From the NCBI GenBank assembly GCA_015680685.1, contig MNCI01007719.1:295583-359582 (forward strand): a stretch of DNA of 64,000 bases. The letters run 5' to 3'. This document shows, in pieces, positions 11,521 through 21,627 of this stretch (within the stretch, counting starts at the first letter, position 1; each line of letters begins with the position of its first letter). This stretch comes from Gnetum montanum (lineage: Eukaryota > Streptophyta > Gnetopsida > Gnetales > Gnetaceae). The position numbers were made by a program, and so were the translations under genes. A model generated the notes under the pieces. It was given only the letters and a program-made list of their open reading frames with translations. It ran no database searches and was not told the origin of the DNA.

Positions 11521-12511
11521 ACAAATCATCAACACTACATGTTTATATATTAAAGATCCTATATTTAGGACACACTACACTATCTTAGCATTGCCTAACT
11601 CAACAAGTAGAAAAAGAACAAGAATAATACCTTGCATGAAGGACTTAGATGTCATGTTTTCCAATCACATCATTTAACTACAAAACCTAAAATTTGAATG
11701 AACATATATTGTGATGAAAGATCAACAACAAGACTCATATACAGTATCAAGAGGGAAAAAATCAAGTGTCTTAGTTACATCAACATCACTAAAAGAAGGT
11801 GTTACAACTTTTTTCTTACTAGCCTATAAATTTGCATTTTAAGAATCAACATACATTTTCACATTGATAAAACAAAGTAGAAAGTTTAAAATTGATTGAA
11901 AAAGATGGAAGTAATATAGGATCCCCATAGGAGAATTCTAGAGAAATCAAATTTGCTGGAGAAAAATTAGATCTATTGAAAAATATAGATTCATTGGAGA
12001 AACATCAAATCCACTAAAAAATCAGATTCATTAGAAAAACATCAAACCCCATGATGCCTCAAGTGTGACCTAAGTTGGTAGCTTCTTATTTACAAATCCC
12101 TATCAAATAATTTTTATAAGTTTAAAATTAAGTGTTACCCACCATATCTTAACTACATGGTAAGTGTAATGTTATTTATTCTCTCTAATCTTTGCAAACT
12201 TAAGTGCAAATATATTGTACGTAAATAGAATTCAAGCTATGAATGGTATATGTAAGGTTGTTAGTTAATAGCTTGGTCCCTTCTACCTAAGGTTGTTAGA
12301 GCCAATTAACACACACCTTAGAGATAAGCTATGGGTTCTTCCACTAAAAGATGGAACCCATAGAAAAGTCAAAATAGATCCTAGTTTGTTTAATCATCTC
12401 ATTACATGTCTCATAACATCTAACACATCAATAAAAAAACTACAAATCAATTCAACTAGTCATCCATTCAACCTTAGGGCTTTCTTATTTTTCATACTTT
12501 TCATGGATATC

Positions 12512-12944
12512 TGATGAGTTATGGTATGCCAGGCCCCCATATCAGGTATGCAATATCGGGTACACAATATCATAGGCTTGGAAACAATGTCAGATGTCCA
12601 ATATCACTACTCCTGTGTTATCTTATAAATACAACATTGAGGCGCATGGTAGAGAAGTAGTTTTAGGGGAGGGAGCCTTTAGTCAATTTTTAGTTTTTAG
12701 TTCTTATAGTCAATTTTAGTGTTCTTTCCAAGTGCATGCCCACAATATGATGCTTGTAACTGTATCGAACCTTTGTTCGAGTGTGACATACTTAGACACA
12801 CACATGATTGGCAATAAAGATCAAGATTACTCCATCATTGCAACATTCACTTAGCTTTTAATTGTTTTAATTGTTGATTATTTATTGTTGTTTTGTTAGT
12901 TAATATTTCTTTTATCATCATTTACTATTCCTGTTGTTAACACA
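12512..12944 (+). mobile_element. solo LTR (copy B), left half
   Basis: It starts with TGATGAG at 12512 and is preceded by ATATC (12507-12511). It continues in register with copy A (1-817) up to the point where the element at 12945 was inserted. The other half is 19946-20390, which ends in GCTCATCA followed by ATATC (20391-20395). The two halves make about 879 bp with a perfect 5 bp target duplication and no internal region of its own, as expected after LTR-LTR recombination. Confidence 0.85.
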
Positions 12945-13769
12945 TGATGAGTGGCGAGGTACCCCCACACTCAACCATACGAATACAAGCGTTACATGCA
13001 CGATCCGATCGAACTCCGCAGACTAAGTGCCTACATGCCTTATGGAACACTTAAGGTTAATCGTTCGTTGTCTTCCTAGACTTACTTGTATTTGTCACAG
13101 TTGTATGGTTAAGTAAGTCTAAGGTATGTGATTTTTATATCTTTTATGTTTTATCTCCTATGCTAATGAGGTAAAGGGTGAGGAGACTAAGTAACTAACT
13201 TTAACTAACTAAGTTCAAATGCCTAGCATCAGTATTCGTTCCCACTTGCCATTCACACCCTGAACCAATGCAACCTTCTGGGATTACCAAACGCTATTCA
13301 TTATTGGGATTACCAAGTGTAATGCACGTGCTTGAAGTGGTCATACTGAATGCACTTAACTATGGGAGAAGGGTTGAGAGAGATTAATTAACTAATAAAG
13401 CAGTTAAACAATGAACAATAAATAATAGTAATTAAAGTCCTATTTAGCTTAGTCCATGCACTGCAAGGTTTATCCAAAAGTTCGTCTTTATTTCCGTAGA
13501 CAAACTTGTGCTCACGTACAATATTTGCTCGAATAAAGATCCGTTCACTTTGGGACTCCTACTGCGAGTACATGGAAATTACTCTAACTCTGGAATGGAA
13601 AAACTACAAGATTTTAGCTACGGTCTAGATCTAGATGGAGAAACAAGGGAGAGCCACCTCTTATTTATAGATTTGGCAGTGCGCTACAATATCGTAGGGG
13701 ATGCGATATCACAGTGGACACAATATCGTGTACATGATATCGCGGTCCATGCAATATCGCGTCCCATCA
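12945..13769 (-). repeat. 3' LTR of the nested gag-protease element
   Basis: This 825 bp LTR matches 19076-19945 nearly base for base from its start to the TCTTATTTATAGATTTGGC block. The two then differ in the number of GATATC-rich units before the common end 'CAATATCGCrTCCCATCA'. The 45 bp length difference is entirely in that palindromic segment. Confidence 0.9.
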
Positions 13770-13786
13770 TACCCCCATGACTGAAT
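13770..13786 (-). other. polypurine tract of the nested element
   Basis: On the minus strand 'TTCAGTCATGGGGGTA' directly precedes the LTR start TGATGGG. This is the purine-rich primer for plus-strand DNA synthesis, placed where an element with its primer-binding site at 19074 needs it. Confidence 0.75.
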
Positions 13787-15780
13787 AAAAACTCGTCCTT
13801 GAGTTCCTTACAAAATATTGGGAAGGTATGGGATTATTGACTTGAATGGAACTAATGGTGAATGGGATGACATGTAAACGGATCATCATTACAGAACATG
13901 ACAAAACTAGTGTTCATGACAACAAGAGTGAACACCCTATACATTTGACATCAAGCTGTATTTGGCAGCTAAGAGAGAAGAGGGAAGAGAGAAGAAGTCT
14001 ACTACTGCTAATGCCAAGATTGTGCCTTTCGTTGTCTATCCATAAGCGCGCCAGTGATCTTGCTCCTTGCATAGCTACTTCAGCACCGATCCATTCCAAG
14101 TGTTCTCTCCAAATCCAATCCATTGTTGCATGATTGCCATCTGCACACACAACATAGTCTCTATATTAGTAAGGGTAAATGAATAACAATGTAGTTGATA
14201 CCTTGCTTCGGTGAATGGTCCATTGGCTGACTTGTGGTATGGTTGATATGGGTCTAGAGATATAATAGTGGTGACTACCAAAGGTGTAGGGGTTAGGAGA
14301 AAATAGAAAAAATTAGGTCAGGAACCCCATGACTAAGAGCGAACCTCCGGTAGTGATAGAATGGAGAAAAAGAAAAGGAACAAGAAAGGTGAAGAAAAAG
14401 AGACAACCGTAACGTCGATGAAATGGATGTCAAGATGGAAATTGAAAAAATAGGGTTGATTGCAAAAATGTTAAGGGAAAGAATTTAACTGGTGTACCAA
14501 ATAGGAATGTTAGTGGGTCCTCCCCAAAGTAGGCTCATGCCCTTAATGCCCTGACAAACCCACATTCGAAGAGTCCATAGGCTCTGGGAATGTCATTTGG
14601 AACAAGAGTTAAAGTCTTAACCACAAGAATTTACCAAAAAGAAAACAATGCTTCAACCAAAATATACACTAATGATACAACCGGCAATGAGGTGAACAAT
14701 GGAGCAAGAATGATGGAAAGAAGAGAATGGAATGGAATCTCAAGAACAAGGTGATGTACAGCCCCTTGTGTAGTTAATGATTAATGTGACTTAGTAGATC
14801 CCATTCCAAGTTCAGCCTCAACAAACCACATCCAGTGAATTCGCATTAATGCATTCGGCCAATCCATCCACTTGAAGTAACAAGAATGCATCCCTCAAAG
14901 AGCCACCACCATTTCAACGAAACGAAGGAGGAGAGAATGGGAAGCGAGAAGGGCCTTAGTTAGAGGGAACATGTTTATTTTAGTTCCATAACCAGTGCTT
15001 GTAGCCCAAATGATTGTTTCTTCTAAGGGGTGTGCTTTGAATTCTCACTATTTTTTTTTCTTATGTTTTTGTGTGAGAACCACACCATGCAAAGACTTAT
15101 TATTTTTATTTTCTCAGCTTCCCGATAATTGAGTAACGTCGAAATGGTAAGAAAACTCAAGAAGAAAACATCCAAGAACCCAAGAGAATGGCCAACACAA
15201 ATGCATCAAGTTCCCTTGAAGCCACACCCTTTTCAATCCTTGAGTCCTTCCTTAGTTTGAGAAATGCCCAGTCATCGATTTGTTATAGTTCTTATTATTG
15301 AAAAAGGGACTATACAGTTCCAAGCCAAGAGAGACCATAGAAATTTGTGGATGTATGAATGAAGTGGACTCATTGCCTGTCATATCAAAAGAACCATACC
15401 TTAGTATCAACATCATAATCTTAAGGGTAAAAGCCAAACATTAGCAACCAGTAGAAAATAGTTCATACCATCATTTAATAGCACTTATTAGGTGACGAGC
15501 TTACCAAAATGGATAAGACACACACATACACACAAATAGAACTGAAAAAGTATAAACGATGTTGTAAAACAAAAACAAGAAAAGTTAAAGAAATTTGTAA
15601 AACAAAAATGTGTAAAAAAAATACTTTAAAAGAACTGAGGGCCTCAAATCATCAGCATAGGTGGCCATCTCCCCCATGACTGAATTGAAAGGAAGAGATC
15701 CAAAATAATGAGCGTTTGTTTGAATTTCTTAAAAGTTTCCAACTTCTCCCAATTAATGTTTTCAGGTTAAGGGTTGGAAG
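13787..15780. other. non-coding 3' internal region of the nested element
   Basis: These 2 kb lie where pol (RT, RNase H, integrase) would be in an autonomous element. No RT, DDE or zinc-finger motif is visible on either strand. Open frames at 13846-14133 (+) and 13914-14150 (-) are antiparallel and neither is recognisable. Confidence 0.6.
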
Positions 15781-15843
15781 TTGGCGACGCTCATATTCCA
15801 ATGTATCTATGCTTTTTTTGTGGGTGTAACTTGTTCCCCCAGT

Positions 15844-16500
15844 TCATTCCATGCATGTTGGTGGGTTGCTCTTTTGATTAGCTGTCAACCACTGGGTGTT
15901 CTCTTGTTGTGTGGTTGCTACATACAGGCACCTTTGTATCTGAGTTTCTTGGGCATACCAGTTGCATGCAGGAGATGCTGAGCATTCCTCCATGTCATCA
16001 CCCTCTAAGTCACTATATGTGATGCATGGAACTTTCTTCTTCTCGATCTTTCCATAAATATTTTCCTTAGATATTTCCAAGGAAAGATCGTAGATTCCTA
16101 GGCACGCATTGATGGTGCTGAGCCATGCCCTCCCCATTATAATGGGGAAGTCCCCTTTGTTGCTATTGACTTCTATCACTAAGAAATCAGCTGGGTATGA
16201 CCAACCACACATAGTGGTAACAATGTCCTCCACCATCCCAAGGGAATGGTGATGGACTGGTCCGCCAGCTCTAGTTAAATATTACTCTTCTTAAGTGGGG
16301 GTAGGTTCCAGGCTTTATACATCTCCCATCATATTAAGTTAACTCCGGAACCTGAGTCAAGAAGATCCTTATGTGGTTCGTTCCCAACGACTTGAAGGTA
16401 GATTAAGGGGCTTCCAAGGTCAAAGAGTTTCCTAGGAAGGTGGCCCACCTTTATCCAGTTAGTAACGATATGTGTTAACATAACTGTATGCATTGAGCCT
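15844..16500 (-). pseudogene. gypsy aspartic protease region of the nested element
   Basis: On the minus strand the active-site motif DSGSGVNLI reads near 16350, followed by an in-frame stop. A 130-codon open frame (16236-15844) then gives 'YPADFLVIEV...FPIIMGRAWLSTINACLG', the flap and core pattern of retropepsins of plant Ty3/gypsy elements. The protein would process Gag. The stop between the active site and the core shows that the copy is inactive. Confidence 0.75.
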
Positions 16501-16679
16501 TGTTATTGGTTTGAAGGGAGCTCTGAAGCCTTATTTGTTGGAGAAGCGTGCACAGACTCAACCACTTGTGGTTGTGAGAGCTTGTTTGGGCTTTTGGTTC
16601 TAAAGAAAGGTCTTCTCTTCATGCGGTTGTTAGAACTAATAGCAAGTTGAAGGTTTACAGCTCTCGTGGCATTACGTTG

Positions 16680-18930
16680 CTATGGTTGAGTGGGGAGTTC
16701 CCCTTGCATTGTTGGAGCAGGTGGTAGTGGAACTATCGGCGTATGAGTGGCGGATGGATTCAGAGGATGGTATGCATGTGGTATGTCTTCTGTAGGAGAA
16801 GGAGTCCTAAAATACTCCCGAACTTGGTAGTGACGTTGTGGGGTTGCGTGACCCATAGAGTCACTTGGAGAAACCGGCTGTTGCACATAATAACCATACG
16901 GGTCTGGTTGTCCATAAGGGTATTGTTGTCTAGGCGGTGGCATCCTCCATGACTGTGGGTGTTGCCACTTCTAGTGTTGCCTGATAGGTTGTGGCAGAGT
17001 TCCACTTGGATAATATGTTAACAGTTGGTGGAACTGTCTTAGGTTACCTTGGGGATAAGGTAACCTTTAGGGTGCTTGTCGTCTGTTAAGTCTTGGGTTG
17101 AGTGTATACACCCTGGACTCTTGTAGATGTGAGATTATTGGGCAACATCCCTTAGGATGGTCATATTGGCAGATCTCACATCCACCATCATTGTTTGTAT
17201 CCAAATCCACAACCTCATCAGCGATAGTCATTTTTCCCTTACCCTTGTTACGTGCATGGTCTGCATCTCTCCGCTTTTTCTTATCGTGGTCACTACTTCG
17301 TTCCTCCTTAGACTCCTCTACGATTTTTAGGATAGTTTCAATTTTACTATCTAAGGAGCTCCATATTTCATCTACCTTAGCCGAGTCGACACTTCTGTTG
17401 TTAATTTCTATGGCGGCAAGGTTTTTCTATTCACCAACTCTTCAAGTGGTCACTCATCCTCCTCCTTGCAGAATCTCACTTCCCTCTTTCGGAGGGAAGG
17501 ATTGTAGTTGTACTCTTCCGCGCTTTCTCTTTTCTGTAGCTCCCCTTCTTCTTTAGCTACTTACTCCAACAATCTATGAGTTTCATGGGACCTAAGTTCA
17601 GATAATCTCCCTTGGGCATACATCCCAAGGGTTCTCCTAGTTTCGTGTCTTAGCCCATCTACAAGGTGGTAGAGTTGATCCTGTTGTGCGTAACCATGGC
17701 CTGGGCAACGATGTAGCAATGCGTAATATCAGCCCATGGCAGCATCCAAGGGTTCGTGATTACCCTTCTTCCATCCTTGGATTTGCTTANNNNNNNNNNN
17801 NNNNNNNNNNNNNNNNNNNNNNNNNNNNNNNNNNNNNNNNNCCACTCATTTTCAATATTTTGCAAGGCACATGCATTGTGGAATGCCTGTAAGTGATTCT
17901 ACGGATCAGCATTGTATCCCCCTTCGAATCGTGGGATATTATTCATGTCTAGTCTCTTGATCTAGCTATCTTTTTGGTGCCTTGTAGGTATTCTCACAGC
18001 CTCCGTAATGCCTAACATACTCCAGGTTGCTAGTAGGGGTTCGTCATGATCATCTCTCTCATGACATCTATGATGCCTACGTGGTTCCCTACTTTCCCTT
18101 CTTTCATGTCTTGATTCTCTCGAATGCCCTCATCATCACTCTTGACTCTCCCATCGAGGTCTCTCATTTTGCTTACCCTTATCCTCACCGTTGTGCTCTT
18201 TGTGACTACGTCCTGATGTGGAAGGAGAGGGTGAATGATGTGATGAAGGGGAAGAAGAAGGGGAACCATCACCATGATGATGTTTCTTATCTTCTTTTTA
18301 GTGGCTATGGCCCCGATCATGATGACAATCCAAATGCTTGCCCTTATCTTGTGTTTGTATTCCCTCATTGAACACTTGGTGTTCGTGGGAGTCAAAACCA
18401 GGGTTGTGAATCATGAAGTGAAGGTTCTGATACCCTACCTCCACACTATCATTAGGAGGGGGAACATCATCTTGTGGAGAACCTATTAAGATAGGTTCAC
18501 CACCCTTAATTTCTCTTATGACAGGCGAAGCATTACAAGGGCCTTTGCCCTTCAACGATGTGTGGCGACTCTCCTGTCGCAAGTCCTGTTGACATTGCAC
18601 TTCTGTGGGATAGTAGTCCCTTGTGTCATAATCTTCTGCAACGTATTCAACGTATAGCTACATCATGTCTATCTATGCAAGAGCACGAAGGAGCATGTTA
18701 GGGACTTCCTGATCTGGGGGTAACACTATGTTACCTTGCAAGTCTCGCCAACGCAGTTGTTCATCCTAATGGAGGATAAAGGTAAAATCGAGTATATACT
18801 CATCGTGATGAGTATACACTACCCGATACTCTTGAGGAACTGGCAGATCTGGGTTACGTGTGTTAGACTGCCGAATGTCTCTTGTGTGATCCCTAGGTGG
18901 TGAAGTGCTTTTATGAGAAGAAGAAGACAT
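16680..18930 (-). pseudogene. gag of the nested element, broken
   Basis: A start codon at 18930 opens MSSSSHKSTSPPRDHTRDIR and the frame reaches a TAG after about 53 codons (CAG to TAG type). Further gag pieces continue on the same strand: 'PNDSVEVGYQNLHFMIHNPG' near 18450, a 'NNIPRFEGGYNADPWNH' block near 17940 typical of the Gag head, and a Pro/Gln-rich tail at 16943-16680 ahead of the protease. The middle is lost to an N gap (17790-17841). The product would be the capsid-like protein that packages element RNA. Multiple stops make it a pseudogene. Confidence 0.65.
17790..17841. other. assembly gap (52 N)
   Basis: This is a run of N within the gag region of the nested element. Any open frame drawn across it is not evidence of coding. 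Confidence 0.99.
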
Positions 18931-19056
18931 TGTTATCTTGTAGGTGTGCTATTGACCGTTATTTAAATTTTCTTCTGATTAACCCTAAGGGTTCATTTAA
19001 GCTTCCCAACGATGTGGATGATTTCCTATGTTCTACTTAGTTCACAAACGACTTAG

Positions 19057-19074
19057 TCCCCAGCAACGGCGCCA
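19057..19074 (-). other. primer-binding site of the nested element
   Basis: On the minus strand TGGCGCCGTTGCTGGGGA begins one base after the LTR end CATCA. The TGGCGCCGTTGCCGGGGA class is a common tRNA-primer site in plant Ty3/gypsy elements. It sets the element's direction (minus) and marks 19076-19945 as its 5' LTR. Confidence 0.9.
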
Positions 19075-19075
19075 A

Positions 19076-19945
19076 TGATGAGTGGTGAGGTACCCCTATA
19101 CTCAACCATATGAATACAAGCATTACACGTGCGATCCGGTCGAACTCCGCAGACTAAGTGCCTTCACGCCTTATGGAACACTTAAGGTTAATTGTTCATT
19201 GTCTTCCCAAACTTGCTTGTATTTGTCACAGTTGTATGGTTAAGCAAGTCTAAGGTATGTGATTTTTATATCTTTTATGTTTTATCTCCTATGCTAATGA
19301 GGTAAAGGGTGAGGAGACTAAGTAACTAACTTTAACTAACTAAGTTCTAGTTCCTAGCATCAATATCCGTTCCCACTTGTCGTTCACACCTTGAACCAAT
19401 GCAACCTTCTGGGATTACCAAACGCTATTCATTACTAGGATTACCAAGCGTAATACATGTGCTTGAAGTGGTCGTACTGAATGCACTTAACTATGGGACA
19501 AGGGTTGAAAGAGATTAATTAACTAATAAAGCATTTAAATGATGAACAATAAATAACAGTAATTAAAGTCCTATTTAGCTTAGTCCATGCACTGCAAGGT
19601 TTATCCAAAAGTTTGTCTTTATTTCCTTACACAAACTTGTGCTCAGGTACAATATTTGCTCAAATAAAGATCCGTTCACTTTGGGACTCCTACTGCGAGC
19701 ACATGGAAATTACTCTAACTCTGGAATGGAAAAACTGCAAGAGTTTGGCTACGGTCTAGATCTAGATGGAGAAACAAGGGAGAGCCACCTCTTATTTATA
19801 GATTTGGCGGTGCACTGTGATATCGCGTACGCGATAATGCGGGGGATGCGATATCGTGGCGGACGCAATATCGCATACACGATATCGTGGCGGACGCAAT
19901 ATCGCATACGCGATATCGCGGCCCATGCAATATCGCATCCCATCA
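19076..19945 (-). repeat. 5' LTR of the nested gag-protease element
   Basis: This 870 bp LTR is the partner of 12945-13769. Its promoter would drive minus-strand transcription towards gag at 18930. Positions 19815-19945 hold a cluster of CGATATCG/GCAATATCGC units (see findings). Differences from the other LTR outside this cluster are few and mostly transitions. Confidence 0.9.
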
Positions 19946-20390
19946 ACACAAAAAGAGTACGCCTTAATTACAAACATTTAAGTGTAATTACGTGATAACC
20001 CAGTAGTGTATCGAGTAGTGCTTCGAGTGATGTGTGTTGAGTAATCCCAGGAGTAGTAGACAAAGTCCAAGATGCATATGAATGATTAGGGACGGATGCT
20101 CATAACACTTAAGCTAGCTTAGATCTTATTTCCTATTGGCCATTAGCTTAATTAAGTTATCTCTTATTGTTCTTAGAAGTAGAATAGTAGTAGGGATCAC
20201 ATCATACATCTCACTTTGGACTAAACCATACATGACAAAGCATTTACTAGTCCAAGTGGGAAGACAACGAACTGCAATCAATGTATAACTGTCTAGGTGC
20301 CACAACTAGTCCATCTGTGGAGTTCGACTAGATTATGCGTACACACTCATATTTGTATGGTTGAACATAGGGGTACCTCACTGCTCATCA
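19946..20390 (+). mobile_element. solo LTR (copy B), right half
   Basis: This half continues copy B after the nested insertion. It opens with the second ACACA target copy (19946-19950) and ends TGCTCATCA at 20390, next to the ATATC duplication. It matches copy A from about 350 to 817 ('taacccagtagt', 'aatcccaggagtagt', 'gggaagacaacgaa' blocks). The last 21 bases are an inverted match of the first bases of the nested LTR, because the two copies are antiparallel members of one family. Confidence 0.85.
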
Positions 20391-20439
20391 ATATCCAAGT
20401 CTCTTCTATGTTAAGTAAACCACCATTTTGGGGAAAAAA

Positions 20440-20889
20440 TTGTATGTTGTGATCTCCTCTTGCCTTCAAATCAAATCGACATAAACTAAAATCTTCCATA
20501 TTAATCTACCAATTGATTCATTCTTAGTTGAATAAAATAGATGTTCCTTTTGATATTAATATTGACTCTAAAAATTTAGATAATAATAATTTGCATTCAA
20601 ATAAAAAACCTCATAAACATTCCTTATATTAAAGATATTTATGTGAAAATAGCTAAATTTAAAAAATAACATTTTATTAGGTTTTAAACCCTATAATAAA
20701 ATTTTCAACATTTTCCATAGTCTTAAAGATAAAAAGAATATTCTAAATAATAGTGGTGCTTATAAAATCTATTACAAATGTTATATTAGTGAAATGGGTA
20801 GAATTTTCTCTATTAGATTGAAAAAGTACTTGAAAGATATACAATATAATAGATTTTCTAAATCACTTCTTTTAGAACACAAAAAATGA
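20440..20889 (+). pseudogene. Penelope-like retroelement relic (end of RT to GIY-YIG endonuclease)
   Basis: Plus-strand frames give 'NIPYIKDIYVKIAKFKK' (20603-20663) and, from 20668 to the stop at 20889, one open stretch with GFKPYNKIFNIFHSLKDKK followed by NNSGAYKIYYK-CYISEMGR and RLKKYLKDIQ. Such a linker followed by 'SGxYKIxC...YIGxTGRxxxxRxKEH' is the layout of Penelope-like elements, where a GIY-YIG nuclease follows the RT. Here GIY reads GAY and YIG reads YIS, and upstream parts carry stops, so it is inactive. The weaker part from 20440 should cover the end of the RT. The identity rests on motif order and spacing. Penelope-like elements are known in conifers and rare in other land plants. 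Confidence 0.7.
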
Positions 20890-21622
20890 TAATAGATAAT
20901 AGCACAATTCTTTGTGTAATGGACAACTTTTTAAATAATATGTGATTGTCTCACTTTTAACATTGTAGTCATATGCATCCCATTATCCTAATATGTACAA
21001 CTCGACTTTGTCTTGTTAGCACTTCCTTCATCCCATCATCCCAACCTTGAAAAAAGACAACACAATTTTCTTTCTAGATAGGGTGGTCTTCATAGCCCCT
21101 ATTGTTCCTTCTAAGATGAGTCATCTTTCCCAATTCCTTGTTAATCATGGTCTTGATCCATGGATCTTATGTTCATAAAGCTAAGTTCACATGTTTCATA
21201 GATCCTCCCAAGCTTTCTAAAGTTATAAAATTTGTTTTCCATTTACAAAACCTTACATGAGGTAACTATCCTGTGATCTCCTTGTAGTCTTCTCCTGGTT
21301 TACTCTTTGATCTTTGCTTTGCAATATTCCATTAAAAGTGCATCCCTTGTTTCATTTCAAGGTACTCGAGAGAGGAGATTTTCTCCCAATCACTTGATTC
21401 ATGATCCTACAATCCTCCCATCCCATGCCTTAATTAACCATAATTACTACATGCTTGGACTATGCTGGCTCTAAAAAGCCTCAAATGGCTGACTTGTCAA
21501 AGAGCCACAAGACCAATACAAGTTCTCAAACTCAACTTAAAATGTTCGGCTTCCCATTGACTCGAGTCAAATACCCTTAATCGTTTCTTGCCTTCATAGT
21601 TAGACAAATAATAATAATCATA
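20890..21622. other. spacer between the Penelope relic and the Tat element
   Basis: There is no recognised gene here. Composition is AT-rich, with a 'TAATAATAATCATAATAAT' stretch at its right end that served as the target (ATAAT, 21623-21627) of the Tat insertion. Confidence 0.5.
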
Positions 21623-21627
21623 ATAAT

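Larger units (their letters stand above)
8643..12506. other. intergenic region upstream of the FLN2-like gene
   Basis: There is no host gene in this region. The first few hundred bases must contain the FLN2-like promoter and 5' leader; I see no clear TATA box. The frame of exon 1 stays open upstream to an ATG at 8906, which I reject as the start because the extension lacks targeting-peptide character. The rest holds SINE-like copies (9310-9480, 9935-10078, 10225-10330, 10450-10525) and an L1 ORF1 relic near 11180-11520. The stretch 11710-12506 is featureless. Confidence 0.5.
12945..19945 (-). mobile_element. 7.0 kb non-autonomous Ty3/gypsy element (gag-protease only), nested in solo LTR B
   Basis: It is bounded by LTRs 12945-13769 and 19076-19945 (TGATGAG...CCCATCA) and by 5 bp target duplications ACACA (12940-12944 and 19946-19950). 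A primer-binding site lies at 19074-19057 and a purine tract at 13786-13770, so it runs on the minus strand. The internal 5.3 kb contains gag and an aspartic protease only. I found no reverse transcriptase, RNase H or integrase motif in any frame. About 2 kb between the protease and the purine tract carry no recognisable coding sequence. It inserted into an LTR of its own family in the opposite direction. An assembly gap of 52 N lies in gag. Confidence 0.9.

Noticed and set aside
13508-13780. Open frame repeated at 19639-19995
   Set aside because: The two frames lie at the same place in sister LTRs; their similarity is due to LTR duplication, not to protein selection.
17659-17892. Open frames on both strands across the N run
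   Set aside because: They are produced by translating an assembly gap.
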